This document shows, piece by piece, positions 46,201 through 55,239 of a DNA stretch of 64,000 nucleotides; position 1 is the first letter of the stretch, and every line of letters starts with the position of its first letter. The stretch lies in contig NZ_QORW01000004.1 in NCBI RefSeq assembly GCF_003574735.1, forward strand, positions 1 through 64,000, written 5' to 3'. The translations under genes were made by a program, and so were the position numbers. Origin of the DNA: Dongia deserti. Its GTDB lineage: Bacteria; Pseudomonadota; Alphaproteobacteria; Dongiales; Dongiaceae. Below the pieces are notes generated by a model, which saw only the letters and a program-made list of their open reading frames with translations, was not told where the DNA came from and ran no database searches.

Positions 46201-46258
46201 GGCCAAGGTAACCGAGCCCAAGTTCTACGATCCGGAAGGAGCGCGCATCAATGGTTGA
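43232..46258 (+). CDS. soxA: Sarcosine oxidase alpha subunit
   Basis: 1008 residues, full length. The N-terminal ferredoxin-like part (about 15-100, FDGRPYEGYQGDTLASALLA) is followed by an NAD-binding Rossmann fold (about 170-200, ALIVGAGPAGLAAALAAGRA). An FAD/NAD-linked oxidoreductase core comes next, then a C-terminal folate-binding GCV_T domain (about 620-1000), as in aminomethyltransferase. The latter accepts the methylene group as 5,10-methylene-THF. It overlaps soxD by 4 bases and soxG by 8. Confidence 0.95.
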   Translation: MTQVNRLPHGGRVDSSKPLRFVFDGRPYEGYQGDTLASALLANGVVLVGRSFKYHRPRGILSAGAEEPNALIQLGQGNRSEPNLRATQIELYEGLVAESQNRWPSLTTDVGAVNSLFHRIFPSGFYYKTFMWPKTFWMKYEHFIRRMAGLGKCPTEPDPDRYDKLHAHADALIVGAGPAGLAAALAAGRAGARVILVDEQQEMGGSLLSDRQAVIDGVSAAQWVANALAELRAMPEVTLLPRTVAFGYYDHNLVSLMERVTDHLPPTSPEALNQPRQRLWRVRAKDVILATGAIERPMVYIDNDRPGCMLASAAQTYVNRYGAAPGKRAVIMTNNDTAYQVALDLVDAGVSVAAIVDARENAEGELVATARARGIEVLGNHAITRVGGKLAVREVEVRRLTGDGKSVSSDGRTITCDMVLSSGGWQPTVHLFSQARGKLKWNQDILAFVPDKLLPGQNNHSVGAARGAFALTDCLVDGFAAGTAAAHAAGHTEPAGSTPVAGAEPAHSPMREMWVMPSGKPLGHDGKHFVDYQNDVTAADVALAHREGYRSVEHLKRYTTMGMATDQGKTSNINALALMADLRGVAIPEVGTTTFRPPYTPVTIGAFAGIDKGDFLDPIRKTPLHSWHEQHGAPFETVGQWHRAWYYPKPGETMHDAVNREVKAVRTSVGIVDASTLGKIDIQGPDAAWFLNMVYTNAWSKLEPGRCRYGLMLGEDGMVMDDGVTSRIAENHFHMTTTTGGAARVMAWLEDWLQCEWTDKKVYLTSVTEQWAVIGISGPMSRKLLSEVAPDLPLDDQSFPHLSFRDGVVAGVKCRIFRITFTGEATYELNMAPSYAMHVWRALMQAGEKYGITPYGTEAMHVLRAEKGFIIVGQETDGTTTPQDLGMDWIVSKQKPDFLGKRSLQRSDTKRPDRKHLIGLLTEDPNEVLPEGAQIVAELKDKPPMEMIGHVTSSYYSPNCGRSIAMALVKNGRNRMGETLYMPYDGKVVKAKVTEPKFYDPEGARING

Positions 46259-46862
46259 GACCTATCAGCGCCGCAGCGCCCTTGCCCACCTCGGCCTCGT
46301 CGCCCGCGCCGCCAGCAGCAGCACGGCCGGCGCCGGCGTGATCATGTCCGAAGTCCCGCACCGCACGATCGTGAATGTCCGCGGCACGGCCTCTGACGTG
46401 GCATTCTCCTCCGCGGTCCAGACGGCCACCGGCCTTGCGCTGCCAAGCGCGGCAAACACTGTTTCCAATGGAGGCGTCTGGCAGATCGTCTGGCTCGGTC
46501 CCAACGAATGGTGGATCACCGGCCCGGACGGCGAAGCGGAATCGCTGATCGAGGCTCTGCGCGCAAACTTCGCCGGCCAGCACGCCATCGCCTGCGATGT
46601 ATCCGAATCCCGCGCCATCATCGCGCTCAAGGGAGCGAAAGCACGCGACGTCCTCATGCGCGGCGTCAGCCTCGATCTGCACCCCCGCGCATTCCGCGTC
46701 GGCCAATGCGCGCAGACGGGCCTCTCCCGCGCCAACGTGCTGCTGCACCTGGTCGACGACACGCCGACCTTCGAGATTTATGTGCTGAAGAGCTTCTCGG
46801 ACTATCTTTGGCAATGGCTGGAGAAGGTGGCCGCCGACTTCAATCTAGCGGTCGAGGCTTAG
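46251..46862 (+). CDS. soxG: Sarcosine oxidase gamma subunit
   Basis: 203 residues, the expected SoxG length. The fold resembles the N-terminal part of the GCV_T domain, with IVWLGPNEWWITGP and SESRAIIALKGAKARDVLMRG as recognisable pieces. It completes the soxBDAG operon. Its ATG lies inside the last codons of soxA, so it is translationally coupled. No folate-related gene follows, unlike some soxBDAG-purU operons. Confidence 0.9.
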   Translation: MVETYQRRSALAHLGLVARAASSSTAGAGVIMSEVPHRTIVNVRGTASDVAFSSAVQTATGLALPSAANTVSNGGVWQIVWLGPNEWWITGPDGEAESLIEALRANFAGQHAIACDVSESRAIIALKGAKARDVLMRGVSLDLHPRAFRVGQCAQTGLSRANVLLHLVDDTPTFEIYVLKSFSDYLWQWLEKVAADFNLAVEA

Positions 46863-46888
46863 AGCGGATTCGATCTCGGCAACTAGCG

Positions 46889-47512
46889 TCACTTCTTGCC
46901 GGACACCAGGTCCCAAAACTCGGCGCGATCGTTGGTGCGTGGAAAGGGGGCAGCCGGCACAGGTGCACCAAGGAACGCGCAAAGAGGGCCCCAGCCGTCC
47001 TTCACTTGATAGACGAGCAGTCGCTGCGCGGGGATTGCTGATTTGACCGCCTCATTGTGGGCAGCAAACGCCCGCATCAGACCTGCCACATCGAGACCGC
47101 CAGGAAATCCCGTCTTTGCAAGAACGCTGACCCCCATCTCCAGCCAAGCCTGCATTTCCGTGGGAGCCCCATCCCTTTGGGCCATCAATTTGTAGATCGT
47201 CTCCGAAAAAACTCTGGGCCCAGCTTTCGGCGCTGCGATGAGTCAAAATGAACTTCGCCGAAGGATATGCCGCGCTCAACTCGCGATAAAAGCCCGCGGT
47301 TGGCCAATCGACGGCGCTTTCGTAGCCCTTGTAGATCGTGTCCCAGTCCGGGTGCCCCTTCGCGGCAGCAATCCAAAGCGGTACCTGCACGGACATATCG
47401 TGCAACACTTCTTCCATGTGATGACAAGGACCCAGCCCCATTGATTGAGTGCGAGCTTGAGTGAATAGGTCCCCGTTCGACCGACCCCTGCACCGATGAC
47501 CTTGAGTGGCAT
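46889..47512 (-). pseudogene. Sulfotransferase-family gene broken by two frameshifts
   Basis: Three consecutive frames together spell one sulfotransferase of about 205 residues. The N-terminus is VIGAGVGRTGTYSLKLAL (the PAPS 5'-phosphosulfate loop with a Thr-Gly-Thr). The middle has WIAAAKGHPDWDTIYKGYES and LTHRSAESWAQSF (the 3'-phosphate Arg-Ser region). The C-terminus is RLLVYQVKDGWGPLCAFLG. The frame changes near 47440 and again in a run of six A at about 47206-47211. Either the gene has decayed or there are sequencing indels; the A6 run is a typical error site. A conserved start is at 47512. Confidence 0.65.
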
Positions 47513-47575
47513 GATGTCTCCTTCCGCCGGCCTGACCACGGATACACGCCGACAAGCGTGAGCGTTGCAATTCCC

Positions 47576-47920
47576 TCAGTGGACTACGACGATCGATGAT
47601 TCTGCGATCGGCTGGAAGATGCCGACGCAGATCTTTGCCGTGGTCTTGGTGACGACCCAGGGATTGTTGACATAGGTCTGTTGGAAGAAGCTGTCGCCCG
47701 GCCGGATCTCTGCGCCAAAGATCCGCCTACCGTGAAAATCGATCCAGTAGGTCCGGATCGGCACCGGGCTCTGGTTGAAGAAGACCACCTCCGTCGCGGT
47801 CACCTGATCGATCGAGCGAAGCTGTCTTTCCTGCGCGCACCCGACATCCTGCAGTTCGCTCTCGGCCTGCGCACTGCCGGCAAGAGCCGCCAGAATGACC
47901 GCCAATACTACTCGCCGCAT
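47576..47920 (-). CDS. Secreted VHL-beta-like domain protein
   Basis: 114 residues. A cleavable signal peptide (1-19, ending GSAQA) precedes a domain resembling the von Hippel-Lindau beta domain. That domain has VFFNQSPVPIRTYWIDFHGRR, then IRPGDSFFQQTYVNNPWVVT and an ICVGIFQP strand, giving the typical Asn-x-Ser, Trp-x-Asp and Thr-Tyr-x-x-x-Pro-Trp pattern. In bacteria such domains are secreted and their role is not known to me. The mature part has two Cys that could form a disulfide. Confidence 0.65.
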   Translation of the reverse strand: MRRVVLAVILAALAGSAQAESELQDVGCAQERQLRSIDQVTATEVVFFNQSPVPIRTYWIDFHGRRIFGAEIRPGDSFFQQTYVNNPWVVTKTTAKICVGIFQPIAESSIVVVH

Positions 47921-47957
47921 CTCGTTGGTTCCCCCGCCGAAAGAGCCAGACTCTGAT

Positions 47958-48386
47958 CTACCCTGCCAGCTGCGTCACCACTTCCTGCGAGCGCAGCAGG
48001 TCGCCCAGCGTCGTGCGCTTCAGGCTTTGCACCATCGCGGTCTCTGCCTGGCCCAGGACGCGATCAAGCAGCGGCCCGACGGCACGGCCGATCGGGCAAT
48101 TGGGATTGGCGTTCTCGTGCCGCGCGAACAGAGGCGCATCCTCGACTGCGCGATAGATCTCATCGAGCCCGATGCGTTCCACCGGCTTCGCCAGCACGAA
48201 GCCGCCGGTGGCCCCGGCGCGCGAATCCACGATGCCGGCCGCACGCAGTTCGCCCATCAAGCGTCGGATCAGGACGGGATTGGTGCCGACCGATCCAGCA
48301 ATGTAGTCGGACGAGGTCGGCCTGCCTGCCTTGGCGGCGAGCAGGACCAGCGTGTGGATCGCAACGGCAAAGCGACTGTTTTGCAT
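47958..48386 (-). CDS. Rrf2-family transcriptional regulator
   Basis: 142 residues with a winged helix-turn-helix at the N-terminus (FAVAIHTLVLLAAKAGRPTSSDYIAGSVGTNPVLIRRLMGELRAAGIV). The wing is SRAGATGGFVLAKP. The three-Cys iron-sulfur pattern of IscR/NsrR is absent; a single Cys occurs in NPNCPIG, so a YwnA-type thiol or small-molecule sensor is more likely. It is divergent from the EamA transporter gene, which it may control. Confidence 0.82.
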   Translation of the reverse strand: MQNSRFAVAIHTLVLLAAKAGRPTSSDYIAGSVGTNPVLIRRLMGELRAAGIVDSRAGATGGFVLAKPVERIGLDEIYRAVEDAPLFARHENANPNCPIGRAVGPLLDRVLGQAETAMVQSLKRTTLGDLLRSQEVVTQLAG

Positions 48387-48540
48387 CGGTGACGGTCAGG
48401 CCTTGGTGTATGGGGACAATGGTGTCACCCATGCACCGCCGATTATGAGGCCAGCCCGGGCGGCTTTCCAGTGTCGACTTGCCGCCGTTCGGGCGATCCG
48501 CCAGGATAGGTCTCCATTCATTAACCCTGATTCCTGACCC

Positions 48541-49440
48541 GTGGCCCCTCCCGCGATCGTCAACACACCGATCAAGCCGCTGCTGGCGTTCGCCCTGATG
48601 GGAACGGCGGTGCTGTGCTTCTCGCTGGTCGACGCAACGGCCAAGTGGCTGACCCAGGGGTACGATCCGTGGGTGATCGTCTCCGTCAGCCGCGTCGTGC
48701 CGATCGCGGTGGCGATGACCCTCGCCTTTCGGGAGACCGGCAACGCACTCAACTTCTACACCGCTTTCCCAAAAATACAGATCCTGCGGGCCGCCCTTAC
48801 CATTCCGATGATCTGGTGCTTTTTCACCGGGCTGAAGCTGATGCCCCTGGCAGAGGCCATCACCATCGCGTTCGCGGCGCCGCTTTTCATCACCATGCTC
48901 TCGCGCCCGATCCTGGGCGAGAAGATCGGCCGCCGCCGCTGGAGCGCCGTCGCAATTGGCTTTGCCGGCATACTGGTGGCGCTGCGACCGGGCTTCGGCG
49001 GCCTCGGCATCGGGCCGATCCTCGTCATCATCTCGGCCTTCGCCTACGCGCTCTCCATGGTGCTGCTGCGGCGCTTTGCGGGCCAGGAGCCGACGCGCAA
49101 TATCCTCTTCTACAGCGCCATCGGCGCCTTCCTGGTCGGCGGCGTGAACGCCGTCCCCGTGTGGGTCGAGCCCAGCGCCGTCGACTGGGGGCTGTTGCTG
49201 CTGGTCGGCGTGTGGGGCGTGTTCGGCAGCTACGCCGTGATCCGCGCCTATCGCCTGGGCGAGGCTTCGATGCTGGCGCCGCTGGAATACACTGCGCTCA
49301 TCTGGTCGATCATCTTCGATCTCTGGCTCTTCAGCCTGACGCCAGTACTGGCTGTTCTATTGGGCGCTGCCATCGTCATCGCCTCGAACGTCTACATCGC
49401 CCACCGCGAGCACGCGCTGTCAAAGACCGCGGCGCAATAA
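48541..49440 (+). CDS. EamA/DMT-family transporter
   Basis: 299 residues with about ten membrane helices in two EamA repeats (about 13-145 and 155-290). FALMGTAVLCFSLVDATAKWL opens the first repeat and LEYTALIWSIIFDLWLF lies near the end of the second. The frame begins with a GTG at 48541; an ATG at 48598 is possible. The substrate is unknown. It is divergent from the Rrf2 regulator and convergent with the carbonic anhydrase gene. Confidence 0.78.
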   Translation: MAPPAIVNTPIKPLLAFALMGTAVLCFSLVDATAKWLTQGYDPWVIVSVSRVVPIAVAMTLAFRETGNALNFYTAFPKIQILRAALTIPMIWCFFTGLKLMPLAEAITIAFAAPLFITMLSRPILGEKIGRRRWSAVAIGFAGILVALRPGFGGLGIGPILVIISAFAYALSMVLLRRFAGQEPTRNILFYSAIGAFLVGGVNAVPVWVEPSAVDWGLLLLVGVWGVFGSYAVIRAYRLGEASMLAPLEYTALIWSIIFDLWLFSLTPVLAVLLGAAIVIASNVYIAHREHALSKTAAQ

Positions 49441-49530
49441 CACGGTTCTCGACAATGCCTCGGCATCGTCATGGTCGTGCTTGGCACACGGCTGTCCGGC
49501 ATAAAAAATGGACAGTAGAGGCTGAGCGCT

Positions 49531-50190
49531 TCAGAACCCGATCTCCCTCGTGACGCCTGGCAGGTGATAGATCGGCTCCAGCGACTGGGCGTTCTCGATC
49601 GTGAAGCCGAGATCCTTCAGCAGACCGTCTGCGAGCGAGTAGATCCAGCCGTGCACGGCGAGCTCGCGCCCCTCGCGCCAGGCGTTCTGTACGATACTGG
49701 TATGGCAGATGTTCAGCACCTGCTGGCGCACGTTGATCTCGCATAGCAGGTTCAGCCGCTCTTCCGGATCAGGCTCCGAATCCAGCGCCTCCCTGTTGGC
49801 GGCGTAGACGTCTTTGATCTTGCGCAGCCAGTTGTCGATCAGGCCGTACTCCTGCCGCTCTATCGCCGCACGCACGCCGCCGCAGCCGTAGTGACCGCAC
49901 ACGATCACGTGCCGGACCTTCAGCACATTGATGGCGAATTCCAGTACCGACATCAGATTGATGTCGATATTGTGCACCAGGTTGGCGATATTCCTGTGGA
50001 CGAACAGCTCGCCGGGCGCCATGCCCATCAGCTCGTTGGCCGGCACCCGCGCGTCCGAGCACCCGACCCAGAGATAATCCGGCGTCTGCTGCCGCACCAG
50101 CCGGGTAAAAAAGTCCGGGTCCCGGTCCGTCATGGACTTGGCCCAGGCGCGGTTCCGCTCGAACAAGCGCTTCAGTCCGGGATCTTCCAT
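49531..50190 (-). CDS. can: Beta-class carbonic anhydrase
   Basis: Zn enzyme interconverting CO2 and bicarbonate, 219 residues. Ligands are in place: Cys44 and the Asp46-x-Arg48 dyad in GCSDARVP, and His100 with Cys103 in CGHYGCGG. The length and the C-terminal YHLPGVTREIGF region resemble the E. coli Can/CynT group. It stands alone, divergent from yciB across 65 bases. Confidence 0.93.
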   Translation of the reverse strand: MEDPGLKRLFERNRAWAKSMTDRDPDFFTRLVRQQTPDYLWVGCSDARVPANELMGMAPGELFVHRNIANLVHNIDINLMSVLEFAINVLKVRHVIVCGHYGCGGVRAAIERQEYGLIDNWLRKIKDVYAANREALDSEPDPEERLNLLCEINVRQQVLNICHTSIVQNAWREGRELAVHGWIYSLADGLLKDLGFTIENAQSLEPIYHLPGVTREIGF

Positions 50191-50255
50191 ACGGTTCTCC
50201 TTCCTGGCGGCTCAGCCGCCTTGCCTCTCCTGCTGCCAACCGTTATGGGAGAAGC

Positions 50256-50816
50256 ATGAAAGACACGCAATATCCCTGGATCAAGCACCTGGTCGATTGG
50301 GGGCCGCTGATCGCCTTCTTCGTCACCTTCAAGATCGGCGGGTTGATGCAGGCCACGGCGGTCCTGATCGTGGTGACGGGCGTTCTGACCGGCCTGGGCT
50401 ATTTCCTGACCCGGAAGATCCAGCCCATGCCGCTCGTCACGCTCGTCGTGGTGGGAATCTTCGGCGGCCTCACCCTCTGGCTGCAGGACGAGACCTTCAT
50501 CAAGATGAAGCCGACGATCATTCTCGGGCTGTTTGCGGCGGCCCTGGTCGGCGGGCTCGCGATCGGCAAGCCGCCATTGAAATTCCTGATGGGCTCGGCG
50601 TTGGAGCTGGACGAGGCAGGCTGGCGCAAGCTCACGCTCCGATTCGCGCTGTTCTTCGCCGCCACCGCCGTGCTCAACGAGATCATCTGGCGCACGCAGT
50701 CGACCGATCTCTGGGTTGATTTCAAGGTATTCGGGATCCTGGTGCTGAATGTTCTGTTCATGCTGACGCAGATTCCGCTGATCAAGCGTCACCAGCTCAA
50801 CTCGCCGGCGGAATAG
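50256..50816 (+). CDS. yciB: Septation protein A / inner-membrane protein YciB
   Basis: 186 residues, five to six membrane spans. Family-typical pieces include GPLIAFFVTF near the N-terminus, TFIKMKPTIILGLF, GSALELDEAGWRKLTLRFALFF and NEIIWRTQSTDLWVDFKVFG. The family is linked to cell envelope synthesis and intracellular septation; its mechanism is not settled. Its 3' end converges on the broken L,D-transpeptidase gene. Confidence 0.9.
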   Translation: MKDTQYPWIKHLVDWGPLIAFFVTFKIGGLMQATAVLIVVTGVLTGLGYFLTRKIQPMPLVTLVVVGIFGGLTLWLQDETFIKMKPTIILGLFAAALVGGLAIGKPPLKFLMGSALELDEAGWRKLTLRFALFFAATAVLNEIIWRTQSTDLWVDFKVFGILVLNVLFMLTQIPLIKRHQLNSPAE

Positions 50817-50819
50817 GCG

Positions 50820-51326
50820 CTACAGCCTGATCTCGACCCGGCGTGCCGTCGGCAACCAGGCGCCAGATCTCCTCGATCTCCGATTTCGTCACGGCGATGC
50901 AGCCACGCGTCCAGTCACCGGGCGGCTGGCCCGGCAGGAGCCACCAGTTCGGCGCCCCATGGACGAAGATATCTCCGCCCGTCGAGACGCCGCGTGCCGC
51001 TGCGGCCATACGGTCCGAAGCATCGGGATAGGATCTCTTGAGGGACAGATGGAAGGCGCTCGGAGGGTTGCGCCCTTGATGAGGTATTTGCCTTCGGGCG
51101 TCCTGCCGTCTCCCTCCCGCTGCTTGTGGCCCTCCGGTGCGGAGCCGAGGGCGATCTTGTAGCTGCGGATCACGCACTTGCCGGATAGCAAGTCCATGCG
51201 CCGTTGCGATTTTTCCGCGACGATCAGGTCGACCTCGCCCTCCGCCACGGCTGCGCCCGGCGGTGACGAGGACCGCGAAGAGGATGCTCCGTAGGTAGCG
51301 AATATCCTTTGCTCCGCTCTGTTCAT
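50820..51326 (-). pseudogene. L,D-transpeptidase (YkuD) gene with frameshifts
   Basis: A YkuD-type cell-wall cross-linking enzyme is readable only by switching frame. One frame gives VDLIVAEKSQRRMDLLSGK and DGRTPEGKYLIKG. The next gives NPPSAFHLSLKRSYPDA, then FVHGAPNWWLLPG and the catalytic DWTRGCIAV, with the active-site His and Cys intact. The shift lies near 51080. A hydrophobic leader (ILFAVLVTAG) in another frame implies a further indel near 51250. The last codons (TPVEIRL, stop at 50820) imply one more near 50845. Gene decay or sequencing errors are both possible. The start is uncertain. Confidence 0.6.
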
Positions 51327-51387
51327 TTACTCCTGATTGCAGGGATAAAGGTGGCAGAACCACGGCAATCCTAATCCATTTTGGGGA

Positions 51388-51996
51388 ATGGACGGGTTCG
51401 GCCGCGGCCACTACAGTCTTTCCGGCTCAGCCGTCATTGTGGAGCTCGACCGGATGCGCAATGCCATCACCTGGGTCGACGAGACGGACATTACGGACCG
51501 TCTGATCGGTCAGGGCGAAGTTACGTCGGTTATGGTCCAGCGAATGGGCGCCTATCTCAAGCGGAAGCGTGGCGAGCGCGCGATGCCGTCACGCGCCGAC
51601 ATCGATCCCACGCAAATCCGCGAGTTCCTGCCCTATGTCGTCCTGGTCGATATCGAGCGCGATCCGCTGCGCGTCTATTACCGGCTGGTCGGCACGCGCA
51701 TCGCGGAATTCTACGGCGAGTTCACAGGCACCTGGATGCATGATCGCCCGATCAGCGATAAATATCGCCAGATTGCCGAGAACATCTACCGCACGCTGAT
51801 CGAGACCAAGGCCCCGGTCTATGGCGTCACGGAGATGCGCACGCGCTCCGACGCGATGGTCTCTTACGAGTGGGGCTATTTCCCGCTGTCGAGCGACGGG
51901 ATCAACGTCACCGGCGGGCTGGAGATCGAATCGCCCGAACGCCGCGTGATCGGCGTGGCCCCCGACCTCGCCGATACCTTCGCGCGGCGCGGCTAG
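51388..51996 (+). CDS. PAS_5-family PAS-domain protein
   Basis: 202 residues. The core (about 50-185) has the pattern [55 protein letters not shown], typical of alphaproteobacterial single-domain PAS proteins of the PAS_5 group. No output domain is attached, so it probably signals through a partner. The 3' end overlaps the end of glpK by 4 bases in convergent orientation. Confidence 0.75.
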   Translation: MDGFGRGHYSLSGSAVIVELDRMRNAITWVDETDITDRLIGQGEVTSVMVQRMGAYLKRKRGERAMPSRADIDPTQIREFLPYVVLVDIERDPLRVYYRLVGTRIAEFYGEFTGTWMHDRPISDKYRQIAENIYRTLIETKAPVYGVTEMRTRSDAMVSYEWGYFPLSSDGINVTGGLEIESPERRVIGVAPDLADTFARRG

Positions 51997-53474
51997 CTCG
52001 GGCTTTGCACCCGTTTCACCGCTGCGCGCCAGCCGGCGTAAAGCTGCTCGCGCTGCTCGTCCTTCATCATGGGCCGGAACACGCGGTCGCTCTGCCAATT
52101 GCCCGCCACTTCGTCCGTGGATGAGAAGAGCCCCGTGCCGAGCCCGGCGCACATCGCCGCCCCCAGCGCCGTCGTCTCCGTCACCACCGGCCGCTCGACC
52201 GGTACGTTCAGGATGTCGGCTAGAAACTGCATGACCCAGTCATTGCGCACCATGCCGCCATCGACGCGCAGCTTGCTCGCGATCGATCCGGCGTCGGCGG
52301 CCATCGCCTCCATCAGGTCGCGGGTCTGATAGCACACGGCTTCCAAGGCCGATCGCACGATCTCCGCAATGCCGGTGTCACGCGTCAGCCCCAGGATCGC
52401 GCCGCGGGCGGCCGGATCCCAGTATGGCGCGCCGAGGCCGGTGAAGGCCGGCACCAGATAGACGCCATTGGTTCCTGCGACGGAGCGCGCGAGAGCTTCC
52501 GTGTCGCCCGCCTGCTGGATCAGCTTCAAGCCGTCGCGCAGCCATTGCACGGCGGCACCGGCGACGAAGATGCTGCCTTCATTGGCATAGACGAGATCGC
52601 CTTTGATCTTGTAGCCGACGGTAGTCAGCAACCGGTTCTTCGAAGCTACGGCCTTGTTGCCGGTGTTGAGCAATGCAAAGCAGCCGGTGCCGTAGGTGCT
52701 TTTTATCATGCCCGGCTGGAAGCAGGCCTGCCCGATCAGCGCAGCCTGCTGGTCGCCGGCGATGCCTGCGATCGGCAGAGCAACGCCGATCGACTCCGTC
52801 GTACTGGTGCCGAACTCGTCGGCGCATTCTAGCACCTTCGGCAGCATGCTCTTCGGCACATTGAAGAGCTGCAGCAGCTCTTCGTCCCAATCCATCGTGT
52901 GGATGTTGAACAGCATTGTGCGGCATGCGTTGGTGACATCGGTCGCATGCACCTTGCCGCCGGTCAGGCGCCATAGCACGAAGCTGTCGATGGTGCCCAT
53001 CGCGAGCTCACCGCGCTCGGCCGCTTCCTGGGCGCCGGGCACATTGTCCAGGAACCAGCGCACCTTGGTGGAAGAGAAATACGAGTCGATCAGCAGGCCG
53101 GTCTTGGCCTGGATCTTCGGCTCCCATCCATCATCGATCAGTTTGCGGCAGAGCGGCGCGCCACGGCGGTCCTGCCAGACGATGGCATTGTGGATCGGCT
53201 TGCCGGTCTTGCGGTCCCAGACGATCGTTGTCTCGCGCTGGTTGGTGATGCCGATCGCGCGCACCGTTCCCGCGGATCGCTTCGCCATGACGTCGCGGCA
53301 GACTTGCTGCACCGCGCGCCAGATCTCTTCGCCGTCGTGCTCCACCCAGCCGGGCTGCGGAAAGATCTGCGGCAGCTCCCTCTGCGCCGTGCCCTGCTGT
53401 TCGCCTTTCAGGTCGAACAGGATCGCGCGGGTCGAGGTCGTGCCCTGATCGATCGAGAGAATGAAATCCGGCAT
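51993..53474 (-). CDS. glpK: Glycerol kinase
   Basis: FGGY kinase making glycerol 3-phosphate, 493 residues. [17 protein letters not shown] is the phosphate-1 loop. [10 protein letters not shown], the GITNQRETT segment and [14 protein letters not shown] are glycerol-kinase-specific. [14 protein letters not shown] and [18 protein letters not shown] complete the ATP site. The ATG at 53474 follows GAGGGGACC. It begins 7 bases after the upp stop, so both are on one transcript. The glycerol transporter and GlpD are not nearby. Confidence 0.95.
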   Translation of the reverse strand: MPDFILSIDQGTTSTRAILFDLKGEQQGTAQRELPQIFPQPGWVEHDGEEIWRAVQQVCRDVMAKRSAGTVRAIGITNQRETTIVWDRKTGKPIHNAIVWQDRRGAPLCRKLIDDGWEPKIQAKTGLLIDSYFSSTKVRWFLDNVPGAQEAAERGELAMGTIDSFVLWRLTGGKVHATDVTNACRTMLFNIHTMDWDEELLQLFNVPKSMLPKVLECADEFGTSTTESIGVALPIAGIAGDQQAALIGQACFQPGMIKSTYGTGCFALLNTGNKAVASKNRLLTTVGYKIKGDLVYANEGSIFVAGAAVQWLRDGLKLIQQAGDTEALARSVAGTNGVYLVPAFTGLGAPYWDPAARGAILGLTRDTGIAEIVRSALEAVCYQTRDLMEAMAADAGSIASKLRVDGGMVRNDWVMQFLADILNVPVERPVVTETTALGAAMCAGLGTGLFSSTDEVAGNWQSDRVFRPMMKDEQREQLYAGWRAAVKRVQSPS

Positions 53475-53481
53475 GGTCCCC

Positions 53482-54135
53482 TCACTTCGTGCCGAACAGG
53501 CGATCGCCCGCATCGCCCAGGCCCGGCACGATGTAGGCATTCTCGTTCAAGTGCGAATCCAGCGCCGCGGCATACACGGGAATCTTCGGGTGCGCCTTGT
53601 GGAACACGCGCACGCCCTCCGGCGCCGCCACCAGCACCATCATGCGGATGTGGTCGTCGCTGACGCCGCGCTTGTTGAGCGTGTCTGCCGCCGCGGCGGC
53701 GGAATGGCCGGTCGCCAGCATCGGATCGACCAGGATGAAGATGCGGCCCTCGGGGTCCGGCAGCTTCACGAAATACTCGACCGGCTGCTTGGTGACGTGA
53801 TCACGATAGAGGCCGATGTGACCGACCCGCGCCGGCGGGATCAACTCGATCAATCCGTCAGCCATCCCGAGCCCGGCGCGCAGGATCGGCACCACGGCGA
53901 TCTTCTTGCCCAGCAAGGTCGGCGCGTCCATCTTGGTAAGCGGCGTCTCGATCGGCGTCGTCGTCATGGGCAGGCTGCGCGTGATCTCGTAGCCCATGAG
54001 CAGCGAGATCTCCTTGAGCAGCTGCCGGAACAGGATGGTGGGCGAGTTCTTGTCGCGCATCATGCTGAGCTTGTGCTGGATCAGCGGGTGATCCATCACG
54101 AACAGCTGCGGAAATTCCGGATAGGTCGTCGGCAT
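53482..54135 (-). CDS. upp: Uracil phosphoribosyltransferase
   Basis: 217 residues. It salvages uracil with PRPP to UMP. The PRPP loop is [15 protein letters not shown], the uracil-binding end is [18 protein letters not shown], and [11 protein letters not shown] is the third signature. An open frame extends 28 codons upstream, but the protein start at MPTTYPEF fits the family length. Co-transcription with glpK is suggested by a 7-base gap. Confidence 0.95.
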   Translation of the reverse strand: MPTTYPEFPQLFVMDHPLIQHKLSMMRDKNSPTILFRQLLKEISLLMGYEITRSLPMTTTPIETPLTKMDAPTLLGKKIAVVPILRAGLGMADGLIELIPPARVGHIGLYRDHVTKQPVEYFVKLPDPEGRIFILVDPMLATGHSAAAAADTLNKRGVSDDHIRMMVLVAAPEGVRVFHKAHPKIPVYAAALDSHLNENAYIVPGLGDAGDRLFGTK

Positions 54136-54237
54136 CGTGCGCCCCTGTCGGTGATTTTTGTGAACGGCGCGGCGGCCGCCTTTGCGGCGCAGATTACGGA
54201 CGCCGGCGCAACGGTTCAAGCCGAATGGCGCGACGCG

Positions 54238-55239
54238 TCAAATGACCTGGAAACCGTGCTTATACGGGTCGCGGTCGTCGATGAAGATGGTGTTGTAGCC
54301 GGTGATGCGTGCCCAGCCCTCGACCGAGGGCACGATCGCTTCGTACTTGCCGACCTTGGCAGCTTCCTTGACCCGGCCCTTGAACAGGCTGCCGATAATG
54401 CTCTCGTGCACGAAGCTGTCGCCGACCTTGAGCTTGCCCTTGGCGGCGAGTTGCACCATCCGCGCCGACGTGCCGGTGCCGCAAGGCGAGCGGTCGATCG
54501 CCTTGTCGCCGTAGAACACGGCGTTGCGCGCGTGCGCCCCGGCCGCTTTCGGCGCGCCGGTCCATAGGATGTGGCTGAGCCCCTTGATCGTCGGGTTCTC
54601 GGGGTGCTGGAAGGTGTATTTGACGTTGAGGTTCTTGCGCAGCACCGGGCTCATCTGTACCAGCTGCCCTGCGGTGAAGTCCGCCAAGTCGCGATAGCCG
54701 TCCTGCGGCTCCACGATGGCGTAGAAATTGCCGCCATAGGCCACATCGACCTTGATCGTGCCGATGCCCGGACATTCGGCCTCGAGGCCGGTCGAATGCA
54801 GGAACCCCGGCACGTTGGTCAGGCGCACCGATTCGACGTATTCGCCCTTCTGCTCATACTCGGCAACCACCAGCCCCGCCGGCGTGTCCAGGCGCAGCAG
54901 GCCCGGCGTCTTCGGCCGCACCAGCCCCTGCTCCACTGCCACCGTCACGGTGCCGATGGTGCCGTGCCCGCACATCGGCAGGCAGCCAGAGGTCTCGATG
55001 AACAGGATGGCGATGTCGCAGTCGGGGCGCGTGGGCGGGTAGAGAATGCTGCCCGACATCATGTCGTGGCCGCGCGGCTCGAACATCAGGCCGGTGCGGA
55101 TCCAGTCGAACTCCGCGAGGAAGTGCTGGCGCCGCTCGCTCATGTTGGCACCCGCGAGCTGCGGACCGCCGCCCATCACCACGCGCACGGGGTTGCCGCA
55201 GGTGTGCGCATCGATGCAACTGAAGGTGAATTTTGCCAT
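54238..55239 (-). CDS. 4-hydroxyproline 2-epimerase (proline racemase family)
   Basis: 333 residues. Both catalytic Cys are present: Cys90 in MCGHGTIG and Cys253 in SPCGTGTSARM. That makes a racemase/epimerase rather than a dehydratase, in which the second position is Thr. The opening FSCIDAHTCGNPVRVV and the internal VKYTFQHPENPTIKGLSH fit trans-4-hydroxy-L-proline 2-epimerases. It would convert hydroxyproline to the cis-D isomer for oxidation, but the later pathway genes (D-hydroxyproline dehydrogenase and others) are not in the window. Confidence 0.85.
   Translation of the reverse strand: MAKFTFSCIDAHTCGNPVRVVMGGGPQLAGANMSERRQHFLAEFDWIRTGLMFEPRGHDMMSGSILYPPTRPDCDIAILFIETSGCLPMCGHGTIGTVTVAVEQGLVRPKTPGLLRLDTPAGLVVAEYEQKGEYVESVRLTNVPGFLHSTGLEAECPGIGTIKVDVAYGGNFYAIVEPQDGYRDLADFTAGQLVQMSPVLRKNLNVKYTFQHPENPTIKGLSHILWTGAPKAAGAHARNAVFYGDKAIDRSPCGTGTSARMVQLAAKGKLKVGDSFVHESIIGSLFKGRVKEAAKVGKYEAIVPSVEGWARITGYNTIFIDDRDPYKHGFQVI

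Noticed and set aside
49492-49515. CTGTCC / GGACAG inverted repeat between the EamA and carbonic anhydrase genes
   Set aside because: Short stem, 12-base loop, and no T tract; not enough for a terminator.
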